This document shows positions 1 through 19,379 of a stretch of 64,000 nucleotides of DNA, piece after piece. Position numbers and translations under genes: made by a program. The DNA is from Deinococcus aetherius (GTDB taxonomy: Bacteria; Deinococcota; Deinococci; Deinococcales; Deinococcaceae). The notes beneath the pieces are model-generated. The model was given only the letters and a program-made list of their open reading frames with translations, was not told the origin of the DNA and searched no databases. The stretch covers positions 1,824,001-1,888,000 of the forward strand of contig NZ_AP026560.1 in assembly GCF_025997855.1 (NCBI RefSeq), in the 5' to 3' direction. Within the stretch, counting starts at the first letter, position 1. The number at the start of each line of letters is the position of its first letter.

Positions 1-41
1 CAGCGCGATGAGCTGCATCAGGCGGGAGCGGTGGCGGATCT

Positions 42-51
<10 letters not shown>
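1..51 (-). CDS. ftsI: N-terminus of FtsI/PBP2-type cell division transpeptidase (partial)
   Basis: Only the first 17 codons are inside the window; the gene continues past the left edge. It starts at an ATG that overlaps the last codons and TAA stop of the ftsL-like gene, and encodes a short basic stretch (MEVKIRHRSRLMQL) as expected before the single membrane anchor of a class B penicillin-binding protein. The identification rests on position: mraZ-rsmH-ftsL is followed by ftsI in most bacteria. The sequence alone is too short to prove the family. Confidence 0.55.
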
Positions 52-1897
<1,846 letters not shown>

Positions 1898-2229
1898 CAA
1901 AGACCCCGGCTTCCCACCGATCCTCCCCTGAATCCAGGGTCATCCGCTCGCAATCCCCGAGGTCACCACTCGCAGAGCTTGTCTAGAAGGATTTCGTCGG
2001 CCACCGAACCTGAAAACTACGGAGTGACACGCGGCCCAACCAAGACGTTCCCGGTGGATGGGGAGCACCGGGGAGGGAGGCTGAACGGCCGGTCACTCAC
2101 CGCAAGCTTGAATCGCCTCCAACGGCTGAGTTACGGTGCTCGCCGTTGAGTCGTTCAACGTCTATTGATTCCCCGCGAGAACACGCGCCTGGGGAGCGGG
2201 GGGTCGTGTCATTCGGCTGGGGAGGAAAT
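1898..2229. other. Intergenic region between mraZ and a divergent lipoprotein gene
   Basis: About 330 nt with no convincing gene on either strand. It must hold promoter sequence for the plus-strand hydrolase gene, whose translation signal GGAGG is visible just before its ATG at 2230. No tRNA, terminator or longer repeat was recognised. The region 1732-1846 on the other side of the MraZ operator is the mraZ leader and core promoter; no clear -35/-10 pair was fixed there. Confidence 0.5.
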
Positions 2230-2970
2230 ATGACTACTTTGTTCAAGCGCCGGGCTTTCAAAACCGTGGCCGGTTCCGTCTCACTCGCGCTGGGCCTGCT
2301 GCTCAGCGGCTGCATGGGTCCGGGTGAGGCCGTCTCTCCTCCCGCCCCTCCTGCTTCCGGTGCCTTGCAGCTCATGCCGCTGGGAGACTCGATCACCGAC
2401 GGCTACAGCATTCCGGGCGGCTACAGGATCGAACTGTTCCGCAAGCTCTCGGCCCGGGTTGCCGGGCTGGACTTCGTGGGCTCGCAGGAGAACGGCCCGA
2501 GTGCCCTGCTCGACCGCGACCACGAGGGGCACAGCGGCTGGCGCATCGACCAACTCGCCGCGCAGGTGGACGGCTGGCTCGACGGTCACCCGCCGCACAC
2601 CATCCTGCTGATGATCGGCACGAACGACCTCATCCAGAACCGCGACCCGGCGAACGCTCCCGCCCGCCTGGGCGCCCTGCTCGACCAGATGAGCGCCCGG
2701 CGGCCAGAGGCCCGCATTCTGGTGGCCTCCCTTCCGCCGCTGGCGAACGCGGCCCAGAATGCCTGGGTCGAGCGGTTCAACGCGGCCCTCCCCGGGGTCG
2801 TCAAGACGCGGGCGGATCAGGGCAAGAAGGTGGCTTTCGTGGACGTGGGCGCGGCGCTCACCCTCGCCGACCTCGCCGACGGGGTCCATCCCGACGCGGG
2901 TGGGTACAGCAAGCTCGCCGACGTGTGGGAACAGGCGCTGCTGAACACCCCGGGCGCGCTCACCCCCTGA
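2230..2970 (+). CDS. SGNH/GDSL-family hydrolase lipoprotein
   Basis: A 246-residue secreted esterase-like protein. It has a lipoprotein signal peptide ending in the lipobox LLSGC (Cys about residue 29), so it should be lipid-anchored. The SGNH motifs are all present: GDSITDG (nucleophile Ser about 53), a Gly in block II, GTNDL (Asn about 129) and the C-terminal DGVHPD with catalytic Asp and His near 216-219. Start chosen at the ATG preceded by GGAGGA; the upstream in-frame ATG at 2146 lacks such a signal and would bury the signal peptide. Natural substrate unknown; cell-wall or polysaccharide ester is plausible. Confidence 0.88.
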   Translation: MTTLFKRRAFKTVAGSVSLALGLLLSGCMGPGEAVSPPAPPASGALQLMPLGDSITDGYSIPGGYRIELFRKLSARVAGLDFVGSQENGPSALLDRDHEGHSGWRIDQLAAQVDGWLDGHPPHTILLMIGTNDLIQNRDPANAPARLGALLDQMSARRPEARILVASLPPLANAAQNAWVERFNAALPGVVKTRADQGKKVAFVDVGAALTLADLADGVHPDAGGYSKLADVWEQALLNTPGALTP

Positions 2971-3023
2971 GCCGGGGCGGGCGCGGGGACAATCTCCCAC
3001 CCGCCCCCACGTAGCCTCGGCCC

Positions 3024-3377
3024 ATGCGGAACCTCAACCCCACCGTGGCGGGCGCCATCCTCGCAGCCGTCGGCGTGGCCCTCGGGGCCTTCGGCGCCCA
3101 CGCCCTGCGCGAGCGGCTCGACCCGGCCGCGCTCGCCAACTTCGAGACGGGAGCGCGCTACCAGATGTACGCCGCCCTGGCCCTCCTCGCCCTGGGAGGG
3201 CGGCCCGGGCAGCGGCGCGCCCCGGGACTGCTGCTGTCGGGCGCCGTGATCTTCAGCGGCACCCTGTACGTCCTCTCGCTGACCGGGGAGCGTTGGCTGG
3301 GCGCGGTCACGCCGGTGGGCGGGGCGCTCCTGATCGCGGGCTTCGTGGTGGCGGCGCTCGACGCGCGCGGGAGGTAG
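3024..3377 (+). CDS. DUF423-family small membrane protein
   Basis: A 117-residue protein with four predicted hydrophobic segments. It carries the DUF423 hallmark AVGVALGAFGAHALRERL near the N-terminus and YQMYAALALLALG after it; the function of this widespread family is unknown. Length fits the family (about 115-130). The ATG is preceded by TAGCCT six nt upstream and no Shine-Dalgarno, suggesting a leaderless transcript. Confidence 0.88.
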   Translation: MRNLNPTVAGAILAAVGVALGAFGAHALRERLDPAALANFETGARYQMYAALALLALGGRPGQRRAPGLLLSGAVIFSGTLYVLSLTGERWLGAVTPVGGALLIAGFVVAALDARGR

Positions 3378-3452
3378 GTTGTGGGCCGTAGGGTGTCGGA
3401 AGGATCGGGCCCCGCCTCTTTTCCCACACTCCACATTCGTCAACCCACAACC
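3377..3452. repeat. Imperfect intergenic inverted repeat after the DUF423 gene
   Basis: The 9-mer GGTTGTGGG at 3377-3385 is repeated in inverted form at 3444-3452 (CCCACAACC), starting at the stop codon of the DUF423 gene. It can form a long hairpin. It lacks a T-run, so it may be a terminator-like or small noncoding repeat rather than a classical terminator. Confidence 0.55.
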
Positions 3453-3494
3453 CGAACCCGCCGCCCCCTTGCTGCGGGACGGCGGGTTCTGCTG

Positions 3495-3942
<448 letters not shown>

Positions 3943-3946
3943 GGGA

Positions 3947-3952
3947 AGTGTA
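3947..3952 (-). promoter_or_regulatory. -10 box for rnpB
   Basis: TACACT on the minus strand ends 4 nt before the first base of helix P1, so initiation 7 nt or so downstream would produce the mature 5' end directly. No good -35 hexamer was found at 16-18 nt upstream. Confidence 0.5.
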
Positions 3953-3962
3953 GCAGGGGTGA

Positions 3963-4027
3963 GTGGTCAGTGGTGAGGGGGAAAGCGCGGCAAAAGCTGG
4001 GGCTCGGGCCCATGCTCCACTGACCAC
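3963..4027. repeat. Intergenic inverted repeat upstream of rnpB
   Basis: GTGGTCAGTGG at 3963-3973 is perfectly inverted at 4017-4027 (CCACTGACCAC), with a 43-nt loop. It lies between the end of the rluB-like gene and the rnpB promoter on the same strand. It resembles, in architecture and short-word composition, the hairpin at 45315-45393. Confidence 0.6.
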
Positions 4028-4048
4028 GAACCACTTCCCACTCACCTG

Positions 4049-4812
<764 letters not shown>

Positions 4813-4816
<4 letters not shown>

Positions 4817-5184
4817 AGGCGGCTCCGGTGGGGGGGCACGGCGAGGAGCCCCACCACCGCGAGCAGGGTCAGGGCGAGCGACAGGGCGAGCATCGCGGTG
4901 CGGATGGGGGCGGGCAGGGTGTCCTGAAGGCGCAGCGCGGGCGGCACGAGCGCGGCGACGGTGAGGAGGTTCCCGGCGGCGAGGGGGAAGACCGAGCCCT
5001 CGTCGGCGCGGACGCCCGACACGAGCAGGAAGGCTCCCCAGGCGGTGATCACCCCGCCCGCCACCCGCGCCAGCCACAGGGGCGAGACTCCCAGCAGGGT
5101 CGCCGCCGAGGGGGAAAGGAAGTACAGGAACAATCCGACTGGCAAGAACACCAGCGCGGTCAACCAGAACGCGGCCCGCAACAC
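4813..5184 (-). CDS. Small membrane protein, four hydrophobic segments
   Basis: A 123-residue integral membrane protein of unrecognised family. Four hydrophobic stretches are visible (around residues 5-25, 37-55, 65-85 and 96-117), separated by short polar turns, with a His/Arg tail PPHRSRL. The GTG start gives VLRAAFWLTALVFLPVG; a CTG/ACG stretch before it does not offer a better start. Its stop overlaps the rluB start, so the two are co-transcribed. Function unknown. Confidence 0.7.
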
Positions 5185-5213
5185 GCCCGTCAGTGTACGC
5201 GGGGGAGCCGGGC

Positions 5214-6430
5214 TCAGCCTGCCGCCGCGTCCGCCCGCTCCTCCCCCCGGCGCCGCAGCCACGGCAGGGCCGCGAGGGCCCCCAGCACACAGCCCAGCCC
5301 CGACAGGGCGATCACCCACTCCGCCCGCAGCCCGATCAGCAGCAGGCCGCCCAGCGCGGTCCCCAGGGGCGCCGCCGGGCCGAGCAGCATCGCCCGCACG
5401 CCGAAGAGACGCCCGTGTTCCCCGGAGGGCACCCCGCGCTGAAGCAGGGTAGTTTCGAGCGCCGTGTACGGTCCCCAGATCAGCCCGCCCGCGAACATCA
5501 CCGCCAGCGCGGGGGCGACGCCCGGCGTGAGGGAGAGCCCTACCACCGCCACCCCCCACAGCGCCATGATGCCCGCGAGCGTCAGGCTGACCGGAAAGGC
5601 CCGCCCGAGAGGACCGACGAGCAGGGTCCCGAAGAGGCTCCCCACCCCCAGCGCCGACCATAGCGCCCCGTACCCCTGCGGCCCGGTGCCGAGGCTCTCC
5701 CGGGCGAACACGGCAACGCCGCCTCCAGCGGTCCGTAGACGAAGTAGAAGAGCGTGGTCAGGCCGAGCGTCGCCAGCACGGCGGGGGTCCAGCGCGGGCG
5801 GCGGGCGGCCCCCCTGCAGTCCTCGGCCCGTCCACCCCGGGGCAGGCGCGGCAAGCCCCGCAGGGCCCACGCCATGAACACGAAGGTCAGGGCGTCCACG
5901 AGCAGGGCACGCGGCGCTCCCCACGCCGCCACGAGCAGCCCCGCGAGCGCCGGGCCGAGGACGGTGGGCACCTGGGTCGTGAGCCCGTACACGGCGTTGC
6001 CCTGCTCCAACTCGTCGTCGGGGAGGAGGACGGGCACGAAGAGTCGCGCGCCGATCCCCGTGGCGGGGGCGAGGGCGCCCATGAGAAGCGCCACCCCGAA
6101 GACCATCCACAGTTCCAGTGTCCCCAGGGCGTCCAGGAGCGGGATCAGGCCGATGAGTCCGGCCCGGGCGAGGTTGTCGAGTCGCATCAGGGACGCGGGC
6201 TGCCGCCGGTCGAGGGCCCGCCCCCACAGCGGACCCGTGACGACGGCGGGAAGCGCGAAGCACAGCAGCAGGACTCCCACCGCCGCCCCGCCGCCTTCGC
6301 GCTCCAGCACGAACCACGTCAGGGCGAGCCAGCTCAGCGTGTCCCCCAGCCCCGAGACGAGCGCCCCGAGCCACAGCCGCGCGAAGGTGGGGCGGGTTCG
6401 GAGGACTTCGAAAAGGGAGACGCGGGACAT
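5214..6430 (-). pseudogene. MFS transporter, interrupted by a frameshift
   Basis: Two overlapping reading frames together encode one major facilitator protein of about 405 residues. The N-terminal half starts MSRVSLFEVLRTRPTFARLW and runs through FYFVYGPLEAALP; the C-terminal half continues in another frame with VFARESLGTGPQGYGALWSA and ends RRRGEERADAAAG. The break lies near 5709-5713, where one base appears to be missing (LP followed by VFARE would need an extra G). The total span is one base short of a multiple of three, which agrees. It is either a true inactivating deletion or a sequencing error. A CATACT box 8 nt before the ATG suggests a leaderless start. Substrate unknown; resembles MFS_3/enterobactin-exporter-like carriers. 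Confidence 0.8.
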
Positions 6431-6509
6431 GGGGGCCCAGTATGACGGGGGACGCGGCGGCGGACAGGAGCGGCGGCACGGCCTACTCGCCCCTGCTACC
6501 CTGCCTCCC

Positions 6510-7442
6510 ATGCCGGTGATCGCCGTGGACAAACCCCTGGGCCTGACCTCGCACGACGTGGTGAACCGGGCCCGGCGTGCGCTGGGCACCCGGCGGGTGG
6601 GCCACACGGGCACCCTCGACCCGCTGGCGACCGGGGTCCTCGTCCTGTGCGTGGACGACTCCACCAAGCTCGTGCAATTCATGGAGGCCGATTCCAAGGA
6701 CTACCTCGCCTGGATCGCGCTCGGTGGCGCCTCCCCCACCCTCGACGCCGAGGGGCCGCTCGGGGAGGTGGTGGAGGTCGCTCTGCCCCCCGAGGCGGAA
6801 GTGAGGGCCGTGCTGGCGGGCTTTCTCGGGCCGCAGGCGCAGGTGCCACCGCAGTACAGCGCGGTGCAGGTGGGGGGCAGGCGGGCGTACGCGGTCGCGC
6901 GCTCGGGAGGCGAACTCGATCTGCCCGCCCGGAGCGTCGTCATTCACTCGCTGGAGTTGCTGGGCGTGTACGGCAGCGTGGAGGAGGCGCCCCGCACCTT
7001 CTCGCGGGGTGCGGCAGGCTGGACACCGGACTCGGACGGACGGACCTTCACCCTGCCGCCGCCGCTGGGCCGGTTTCCCACCCTGCTCGTGCGGGCGAGT
7101 GTGGGAAGCGGGACCTACCTCCGCTCGCTCGCCCGGGACGTGGGGGCGGCGCTCGGCGTTCCCGCCCATCTGGCAGGTCTGGTCCGCACGCGGGTGGGCC
7201 GCTACGACCTTGCGGACGGGGTGAGCGTCGAGCATCTGGCAGACGCCGCAGGCCTCCCCGACCTCGCCGCGCTCGACTTCCCCCGCATCGAGGCGGACGA
7301 GCGGCTGGCCCGCGAGTTGCGACAGGGCAAACGGCCGGGGCACGCGGCGGTGGGCAGGCACGTCGTCACGCTGAACGGCGCGCTCGTCGCGGTGGTGGAC
7401 GGGGACGGGGAGGTGCTGCGGGTGGTGCGGGCGTGGGCCTAG
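6510..7442 (+). CDS. truB: tRNA pseudouridine(55) synthase TruB
   Basis: A 310-residue enzyme making pseudouridine 55 in the T-loop of tRNAs. The N-terminus has VDKPLGLTSHDVVNRAR and the active-site block GHTGTLDPLATGVL with catalytic Asp37; further on come PPQYSAVQVGGRRAY and SGTYLRSLARDVG, all standard for TruB. The C-terminal PUA-like region ends at the stop. About 35 residues around PRTFSRGAAGWTPDSDGRT form a lineage-specific insertion. The ATG is preceded by TACCCT exactly 7 nt upstream and no Shine-Dalgarno, so translation is probably leaderless and upstream in-frame starts are rejected. Confidence 0.95.
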   Translation: MPVIAVDKPLGLTSHDVVNRARRALGTRRVGHTGTLDPLATGVLVLCVDDSTKLVQFMEADSKDYLAWIALGGASPTLDAEGPLGEVVEVALPPEAEVRAVLAGFLGPQAQVPPQYSAVQVGGRRAYAVARSGGELDLPARSVVIHSLELLGVYGSVEEAPRTFSRGAAGWTPDSDGRTFTLPPPLGRFPTLLVRASVGSGTYLRSLARDVGAALGVPAHLAGLVRTRVGRYDLADGVSVEHLADAAGLPDLAALDFPRIEADERLARELRQGKRPGHAAVGRHVVTLNGALVAVVDGDGEVLRVVRAWA

Positions 7443-7461
7443 CGGCCCTTACACTGGCAGC

Positions 7462-8334
7462 ATGGATGAACTTCGGCGGCTCGACGTGGGTGACACCTGG
7501 CTGCACGCCGTCTTGCGGGGACCTGAGGACCTGCCTCCCCTGATCGTGCTGCACGGCGGGCCGGGGCTGGACCACACCGAGTTCGCCGACTATCTGGACC
7601 CCCTCACCGACACCGTGCGGCTGGTGCTGCTCGACGAGCGGGCGCAGGGCCGCAGCGACCGGGACGCCCCCGCCGAGACCTGGACCCTGGGGCAGATGGC
7701 CGCCGACGTGAGCGCCGTCGCCCGCGCGCTGAGCGCTCCCCGCTACGCCGTGTTCGGACACTCGTTCGGGGCCTTCGTCGCCCTGCAACACGCCGTAGAG
7801 TCTCCCGGCGCCGCCACGACCACGGTCGTCTGCTGTGGCCTGGGGTCGGCCCGCTGGCTGGACGACCTGCCCGGACGGCTCCAGGCCTTCGAGCCCCCCG
7901 ACCTGAGAGAGCAGGTGCGGACCTCGTGGGCGAGCGAGGCGGACGTGCAGACCGAGGCCGACCTCGCCCGCCTGATGCACGAGCAGATGCTCTGGCACTT
8001 CGCCGACCCGCGCGACCCCCGCATCGCGGACTACGAGGCGAGGGTGGAGGCCGCCGGGCCCCGCTACGCGCCGGACGTCCTGCGCCGGTTCAGCGTGGCC
8101 GGGTACGGCGGGATCGAGGTGGAGGACCGCCTGGGCCGGGTGACCCAGCCATTGCTCGTCCTCGCCGGGCGGCACGACCGCACCTGCCCGCCGGGGGCGA
8201 GCGAGCTGATCGCCTCCCGCGTCCCCCGGGGAGAAGGTCACGTCTTCGAGGAAAGCGGCCACATGCCCTTTGTGGAGGAACCGGAAGCGTTCCTGGACGT
8301 GGTGCGGAACTTCCTGCGCCGCAGTCTGGCCTGA
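7462..8334 (+). CDS. Alpha/beta hydrolase, proline-iminopeptidase-like
   Basis: A 290-residue alpha/beta-hydrolase with the oxyanion motif HGGPG at about residues 30-34, nucleophile elbow GHSFGA (Ser about 101), Asp in AGRHDRTCP near 237 and His in ESGHMPF near 267. The HGGPG plus DERAQGRSD combination is typical of the S33 prolyl aminopeptidase-like group, but the substrate is not deducible. No signal peptide, so cytoplasmic. TACACT lies 6 nt before the ATG, fitting a leaderless mRNA. It follows truB by 19 nt and is convergent with gatA. Confidence 0.85.
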   Translation: MDELRRLDVGDTWLHAVLRGPEDLPPLIVLHGGPGLDHTEFADYLDPLTDTVRLVLLDERAQGRSDRDAPAETWTLGQMAADVSAVARALSAPRYAVFGHSFGAFVALQHAVESPGAATTTVVCCGLGSARWLDDLPGRLQAFEPPDLREQVRTSWASEADVQTEADLARLMHEQMLWHFADPRDPRIADYEARVEAAGPRYAPDVLRRFSVAGYGGIEVEDRLGRVTQPLLVLAGRHDRTCPPGASELIASRVPRGEGHVFEESGHMPFVEEPEAFLDVVRNFLRRSLA

Positions 8335-8340
8335 GCAGGT

Positions 8341-9822
8341 CTACCCGCCCACCGCGTTGGACGTGAGCGCGTACCCCGGCGCCACCTCCGCCCGCACCGC
8401 TCCCACGCCCTCCAGCCCGCCCGCCAGCGTGATCAGCAGTTCATCCTTGAGGGCGGGGGCGATGAACTGGATGCCGACGGGGAGCCTCACCCCGTCCACC
8501 GTCTCGAACCCGGCGGGGACGCTCAGCGCAGGCAATCCCGCGAGGTTGATCGCCACCGTGTCCACGTCGGCGGCATACATGGCGAGCGGGTCGTTCGTCT
8601 TCTCGCCGCGCCGGAAGGCGGGGAAGGGGCTCGTCGGGGTGACGAGGAGGTCCACGTCCGCCAGCGCCCGGGCGAAGTCCCCCGCGATCAGGCGCCGGAC
8701 CTTCATCGCCTTGGAGTAGTAGGCGTCGTAATACCCGCTGGAGAGCGCGTAGGTGCCCAGCAGGATGCGGCGTTTGACCTCGGGCCCGAAGCCCTGCTCG
8801 CGCGCCCTCGTCATGCTGGTCACCACGTCGGGGGCCGGAACTCGCTCGCCGTACACCATGCCGTCGTAGCGGGCGAGGTTGGAACTCGCCTCGGGGGTGG
8901 CGATCAGGTAGTAGGCGGCGATGGCGTGCCGCACGGTGGGGACGCTCACCTCAGTGACGCTCGCGCCCGCGCCCCGCAGGGCGGCCAGCGTCTCCTCCAG
9001 CATGGCCTCCACCCCCGGCGTGTTGCCGTTCAGGCTCTCGCGGACCACACCGACCCGCAACCCCCGCAGGTCGTCCGGGGTTCCCGCGCGAAAGGCGGGG
9101 GGCGCGCCCAGGCTGGTCGCGTCCCGGGGGTCGTGCCCGGCGATCACATTCATCATCAGGGCCAGGTCTTCCGCCGTGCGCGCGAAGGGGCCGATCTGGT
9201 CGAGGCTGCTGGCGAAGGCGACGAGGCCGTAGCGGCTGACCCGCCCGTAGGTGGGCTTGAGGCCGTACACCCCGGTGAAGGCGGCGGGCTGGCGGACACT
9301 GCCCCCGGTGTCGCTGCCGAGGCTGACGGGCGTGATGGTGGCGGCGACGGCGACCGCGCTTCCCCCGCTGCTGCCGCCCGGCACGCGCGCCCTGTCCCAG
9401 GGGTTGAGGGCGGGCCCGGCGGCGCTGCTCTCGTTGCTCGACCCCATCGCGAACTCGTCCATGTTCGCCTTGGCGACGATCACGGCCCCGGCGGCGGTCA
9501 GACGCTCCACGACGGTCGCGTCGTAGGGCGAGACGTAGTTCGCCAGGAGGCGGCTGCCGCAGGTCGTGCGGGTGCCCGTCACGTTGATGTTGTCCTTGAC
9601 GACGACGGGCACGCCCGCGAGGGGCAGGGTCTCCCCCGCCTCCAGCCGGGCCCGGACCCGCTCGGCCCCCTCGCCCGCCCGCTCGTTGAGGCTGATCAGG
9701 GCGTTCAGGTCGCGGACGGCCTCGGCGCGGGCACGGGCGGCCTCCAGGAGGGCCTGCGGGGTCGTCTCGCGCGCCCGCACGGCGCGGGCGAGGTCGGCGG
9801 CGGTGGGGGGGGCCTCGGGCAT
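8341..9822 (-). CDS. gatA: Asp/Glu-tRNA amidotransferase subunit A
   Basis: A 493-residue amidase-signature enzyme that releases ammonia from glutamine for transamidation of misacylated Asp-tRNA(Asn)/Glu-tRNA(Gln) in the GatCAB complex. The Ser-cisSer-Lys triad is visible: Lys76 in VVVKDNINV, the Gly/Ser-rich signature [13 protein letters not shown], and the nucleophile in [12 protein letters not shown]. The ATG start is chosen over an upstream in-frame one because TAGACT stands exactly 7 nt before it. GatC is encoded at 31 kb and GatB is outside the window, so the operon is split. Confidence 0.95.
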   Translation of the reverse strand: MPEAPPTAADLARAVRARETTPQALLEAARARAEAVRDLNALISLNERAGEGAERVRARLEAGETLPLAGVPVVVKDNINVTGTRTTCGSRLLANYVSPYDATVVERLTAAGAVIVAKANMDEFAMGSSNESSAAGPALNPWDRARVPGGSSGGSAVAVAATITPVSLGSDTGGSVRQPAAFTGVYGLKPTYGRVSRYGLVAFASSLDQIGPFARTAEDLALMMNVIAGHDPRDATSLGAPPAFRAGTPDDLRGLRVGVVRESLNGNTPGVEAMLEETLAALRGAGASVTEVSVPTVRHAIAAYYLIATPEASSNLARYDGMVYGERVPAPDVVTSMTRAREQGFGPEVKRRILLGTYALSSGYYDAYYSKAMKVRRLIAGDFARALADVDLLVTPTSPFPAFRRGEKTNDPLAMYAADVDTVAINLAGLPALSVPAGFETVDGVRLPVGIQFIAPALKDELLITLAGGLEGVGAVRAEVAPGYALTSNAVGG

Positions 9823-9892
9823 GGGGCCCAGTCTAGCCGCGCCGCCGGGAAGCGCGGCCGGGCGCACCTCAGACGGCCGCAGGCCTGCCCGC

Positions 9893-10654
9893 TCAGATGG
9901 GCCGCACGAGCACGCTCTCCCCCGCCCGCCACCCGGCTCGCAGGAGCACCTCGGGCGGCACGAGAAGCTGGGCGCCGAGGCTCGCCCCCCCGCGCACGGG
10001 CAGGGTGACGACCGCGCCCGCCGGGGCGCGCACCGCCACGTGGGCGAAGGGGCGCCCGAGATCGTCCCGCCAGCGGTCCCAGATCACGCCGTCGAGCACG
10101 GCGACGCCCGTCACCTCCCGCGTCACGGTGACGGTCAGGCGGGCGACTCGCACCTCCCGGCGGGCGAGGAGCCCCAGCCGCACCAGCCCCGCGATCAGGC
10201 CCCGGGCCGCCGGGTCCCCCGCGAGTTCCGACAGGGGGCGGCCCCGCTCGATCTGCCCGAGCAGGGCCTGCTCCCGGAGGGTCATGCGCAGCCGCGCCAG
10301 GCGCTCCGGGGAGGTGACGCGCGCCGGGCCGCCGAAGGGCAGTTCGGGGACGGGCAGGGCCGTCAGCGCCTCCAGCGCGACCTCGTCCACACTCAGGTCG
10401 AGGCCGGGGCCGAGATGCCGCAGGCCCTCGTCGAACCCGAAGCGGCCCCGGGGCTCGCGCAGCAGGTGCACGAGCGCGGCGGCGCCCTGCCGCTCCCCGA
10501 ACCCTAGGTGGCGCAGGCGCCCACCCTCCAGCCATGCCTGGAAGGTCCCGTCGGGGCGCTCCACCCGCAGCGCGCCCGTGCGGCCCTGCCCGGCGAGCAG
10601 CACGAGCAACTCCAGGAAGTCGAAGGTTTCGAGGTTGGCCGAGGACTGGGTCAT
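9893..10654 (-). CDS. DUF4388 (PATAN-type) domain protein
   Basis: A 253-residue soluble protein. Residues about 10-110 match the DUF4388 pattern: a leucine-rich helix ([24 protein letters not shown]), a beta-hairpin with [20 protein letters not shown], and a following helix. DUF4388 is frequent in Deinococcus and in gliding bacteria, where it is tied to signalling or polar functions. The C-terminal third ([21 protein letters not shown] and an AbrB-like [19 protein letters not shown]) may bind DNA but this is weak. It lies 112 nt downstream of scpB on the same strand. Start chosen at the ATG; an upstream GTG/ATG is possible. Confidence 0.7.
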   Translation of the reverse strand: MTQSSANLETFDFLELLVLLAGQGRTGALRVERPDGTFQAWLEGGRLRHLGFGERQGAAALVHLLREPRGRFGFDEGLRHLGPGLDLSVDEVALEALTALPVPELPFGGPARVTSPERLARLRMTLREQALLGQIERGRPLSELAGDPAARGLIAGLVRLGLLARREVRVARLTVTVTREVTGVAVLDGVIWDRWRDDLGRPFAHVAVRAPAGAVVTLPVRGGASLGAQLLVPPEVLLRAGWRAGESVLVRPI

Positions 10655-10766
10655 GGGTGAATGGGGGCGGGGCGCGGGCCCCTTCCGGCGACTCCCAGTT
10701 CTCGCACGCGGGCCGGGGACACACAATCGGCCCGACGGGGGGGGTGACGCCCCGGTCCCGGGCCTC

Positions 10767-11312
10767 CTACCCGCGCAGCAGGTGCGAGAAGTCCGAGCCG
10801 TCGAGGGGCGGGAGGTCGTGCAGGCTCCTCAAGCCGAACTCCAGCAGGAACTTCTCGGTCGTGCCGTAGAGCAGGGGCCCCCCCACGGCCGGGCTGCGGC
10901 CCACAACCTTCACGAGTTCGCGCTCCTGAAGGGTGACGACCGTGCCCGCGCTGCCGCCGCGCATCGCCTCGATCTCCGCGCGGGTGACCGGCTGGCGGTA
11001 GGCGATCACCGCGAGCACCTCCAGCGCGGCGGGGCTGAGGGGGGGCAGCGGCGGCGGCGCGAGAAGGGGCGCGAGGTGCCCCGCCAGCCCCGGCGGCACG
11101 ACCAGCCGGTAGCCCCCCGCCACCGCCTCCACCACGAAGCCCAGGCCCGCCCCCTCCACGGCCTCGCCGAAGGCCTGCACCGCCCGCTCGGCAGCCTCCT
11201 CGGGCAGGCCGAGCAGCTCGGCGACCTCGCGCCGGGTGACCGGACGACCGGCGGCGAGAAGCGCGGCACCGATCAGGGCGTAGGGAGTTGGGGGCCGCTC
11301 TGGGGCCGTCAA
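10767..11312 (-). CDS. scpB: Segregation and condensation protein ScpB
   Basis: A 181-residue winged-helix protein of the SMC-ScpA-ScpB condensin. The first winged helix contains PYALIGAALLAAGRPVTRREVAELLG and the second LSPAALEVLAVIAYRQPVTRAEIEAMRG, the best-conserved ScpB block, followed by LYGTTEKFLLEFGLRSLHDLPPL. Start is a TTG in a TTGA overlap with the tsaC stop, the only start that fits the family N-terminus. The SMC partner is encoded 2.3 kb to the right on the same strand but in another operon; scpA is not in the window. Confidence 0.92.
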   Translation of the reverse strand: MTAPERPPTPYALIGAALLAAGRPVTRREVAELLGLPEEAAERAVQAFGEAVEGAGLGFVVEAVAGGYRLVVPPGLAGHLAPLLAPPPLPPLSPAALEVLAVIAYRQPVTRAEIEAMRGGSAGTVVTLQERELVKVVGRSPAVGGPLLYGTTEKFLLEFGLRSLHDLPPLDGSDFSHLLRG

Positions 11313-11920
11313 GGGCCCACCCCGCAGGCCCCCAGCCGCTCCCGAACGAGGGCGGCGGGCACGACCCCCTCGCGCAGCACCTCGACCTCCCCGCCCTGCG
11401 GCCACACCCGGACGACGGTGCTCGCCCTCCCCGAGGCGGGAACGGCCCCCTCCGGCAACAGGAGGTCCGCCAACGCATACGCCCGGGCCTGCTCGGGGGT
11501 CCGGGCCGCCTCCGCCCCACTCGGGTTGAGGCTGGTCGTGGCGAGGATGCCCCCGCACTCCCGCAGCAGGGCGAGCGCGACCGGGTGGTCGGGCACCCGC
11601 ACCCCCACCCAGCCCCCGGGCGAGAGCGCGGGCGGACAGGCGGGACTTGCGGGAAGCACCAGCGTGACGGGACCGGGCCAGAACCCCACCAGGGCGTTGA
11701 AGGCCGCGCCGCCGAGGGTCAGGGCGCGGGCACGTTCCGCGTCCGCACACGAGACCTGCACGGGTTTGTCCGGGTCGCGGCCCTTGAGGGCGTACAGGCG
11801 GTCCACCCTGTCCGGCAGGGCGGCCAGCCCCCAGACGGTCTCGGTGGGGTAGCCCACCACCCCGCCCGCCGAGACGACCCGCGCGGCCCGCCCGACCTCG
11901 TGTATCCAGTCCTGCTTCAC
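11309..11920 (-). CDS. tsaC: Threonylcarbamoyl-AMP synthase (Sua5/YrdC family)
   Basis: A 203-residue enzyme that makes threonylcarbamoyl-AMP for the t6A modification at position 37 of ANN-decoding tRNAs. The YrdC fold is recognisable from GGVVGYPTETVWGLAAL, YALKGRDPDKPVQV and PDHPVALALLRECGGILATTSLNPSG. Start chosen at the GTG giving VKQDWIHEVGRAARVV, with GGGAGC just upstream; the longer ATG start would overlap the divergent pilC promoter. It is short for Sua5 (no C-terminal Sua5 domain), so the TsaC/YrdC type. Its stop overlaps the scpB start. Confidence 0.88.
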   Translation of the reverse strand: MKQDWIHEVGRAARVVSAGGVVGYPTETVWGLAALPDRVDRLYALKGRDPDKPVQVSCADAERARALTLGGAAFNALVGFWPGPVTLVLPASPACPPALSPGGWVGVRVPDHPVALALLRECGGILATTSLNPSGAEAARTPEQARAYALADLLLPEGAVPASGRASTVVRVWPQGGEVEVLREGVVPAALVRERLGACGVGP

Positions 11921-11977
11921 GCTCCCGCACCTTTCCCACGCGCCCGGCCTGTAAGGCGGACGCAAGACGCCCCTGAC

Positions 11978-11983
11978 TATACT
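11978..11983 (+). promoter_or_regulatory. -10 box of a leaderless pilC promoter
   Basis: TATACT ends exactly 7 nt before the pilC ATG, and no Shine-Dalgarno is present between them. Transcription would therefore start at or next to the A of the start codon. Confidence 0.65.
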
Positions 11984-11988
11984 CGCGC

Positions 11989-13211
<1,223 letters not shown>

Positions 13212-13595
13212 ACTGAGCGGCTCTTACGACACCACTTGCGAGCGAGGAGCCTCCTTCGTTTAAGAGAAGAGGCGAGTTGAGCGGGCGGCAGGTTCGAGAG
13301 AACATGGCTCGATGGGAAGTCAGTTGCTCCCGTCCCGCTGGAGCCGCCCAGGCTCACCGGCGGGATCATCACGCCGCCCTGCACTTCCTCTTCCCCGCCC
13401 GCGTTGCGCTCGAAGTCGAGGTTGCCGCTGTCGCGCCCGCTCTCCTCGACGGATTTTCCGAGTGGGCGGGTGTCCTCGATCATGGGAAACCTCCCGGGGT
13501 CGGCGCTCCACTCACCGTACGGGTCCGGGGTTTGAAGTGGGTGGGGCCGGGATCAACCGCGTCAGGATCAAGGGGCCGACCGGCACTTCCAGTCC

Positions 13596-16916
<3,321 letters not shown>

Positions 16917-16956
16917 GGGTGGGATGTGGCCGGAACTCAGCCCCTGCCTGGGCTCC

Positions 16957-19324
<2,368 letters not shown>

Positions 19325-19379
19325 GCGGAGCATTCTAGCAGGGAGGGTCGGAGGCCGGGGGCGACCCCTCCGCAAGCAG

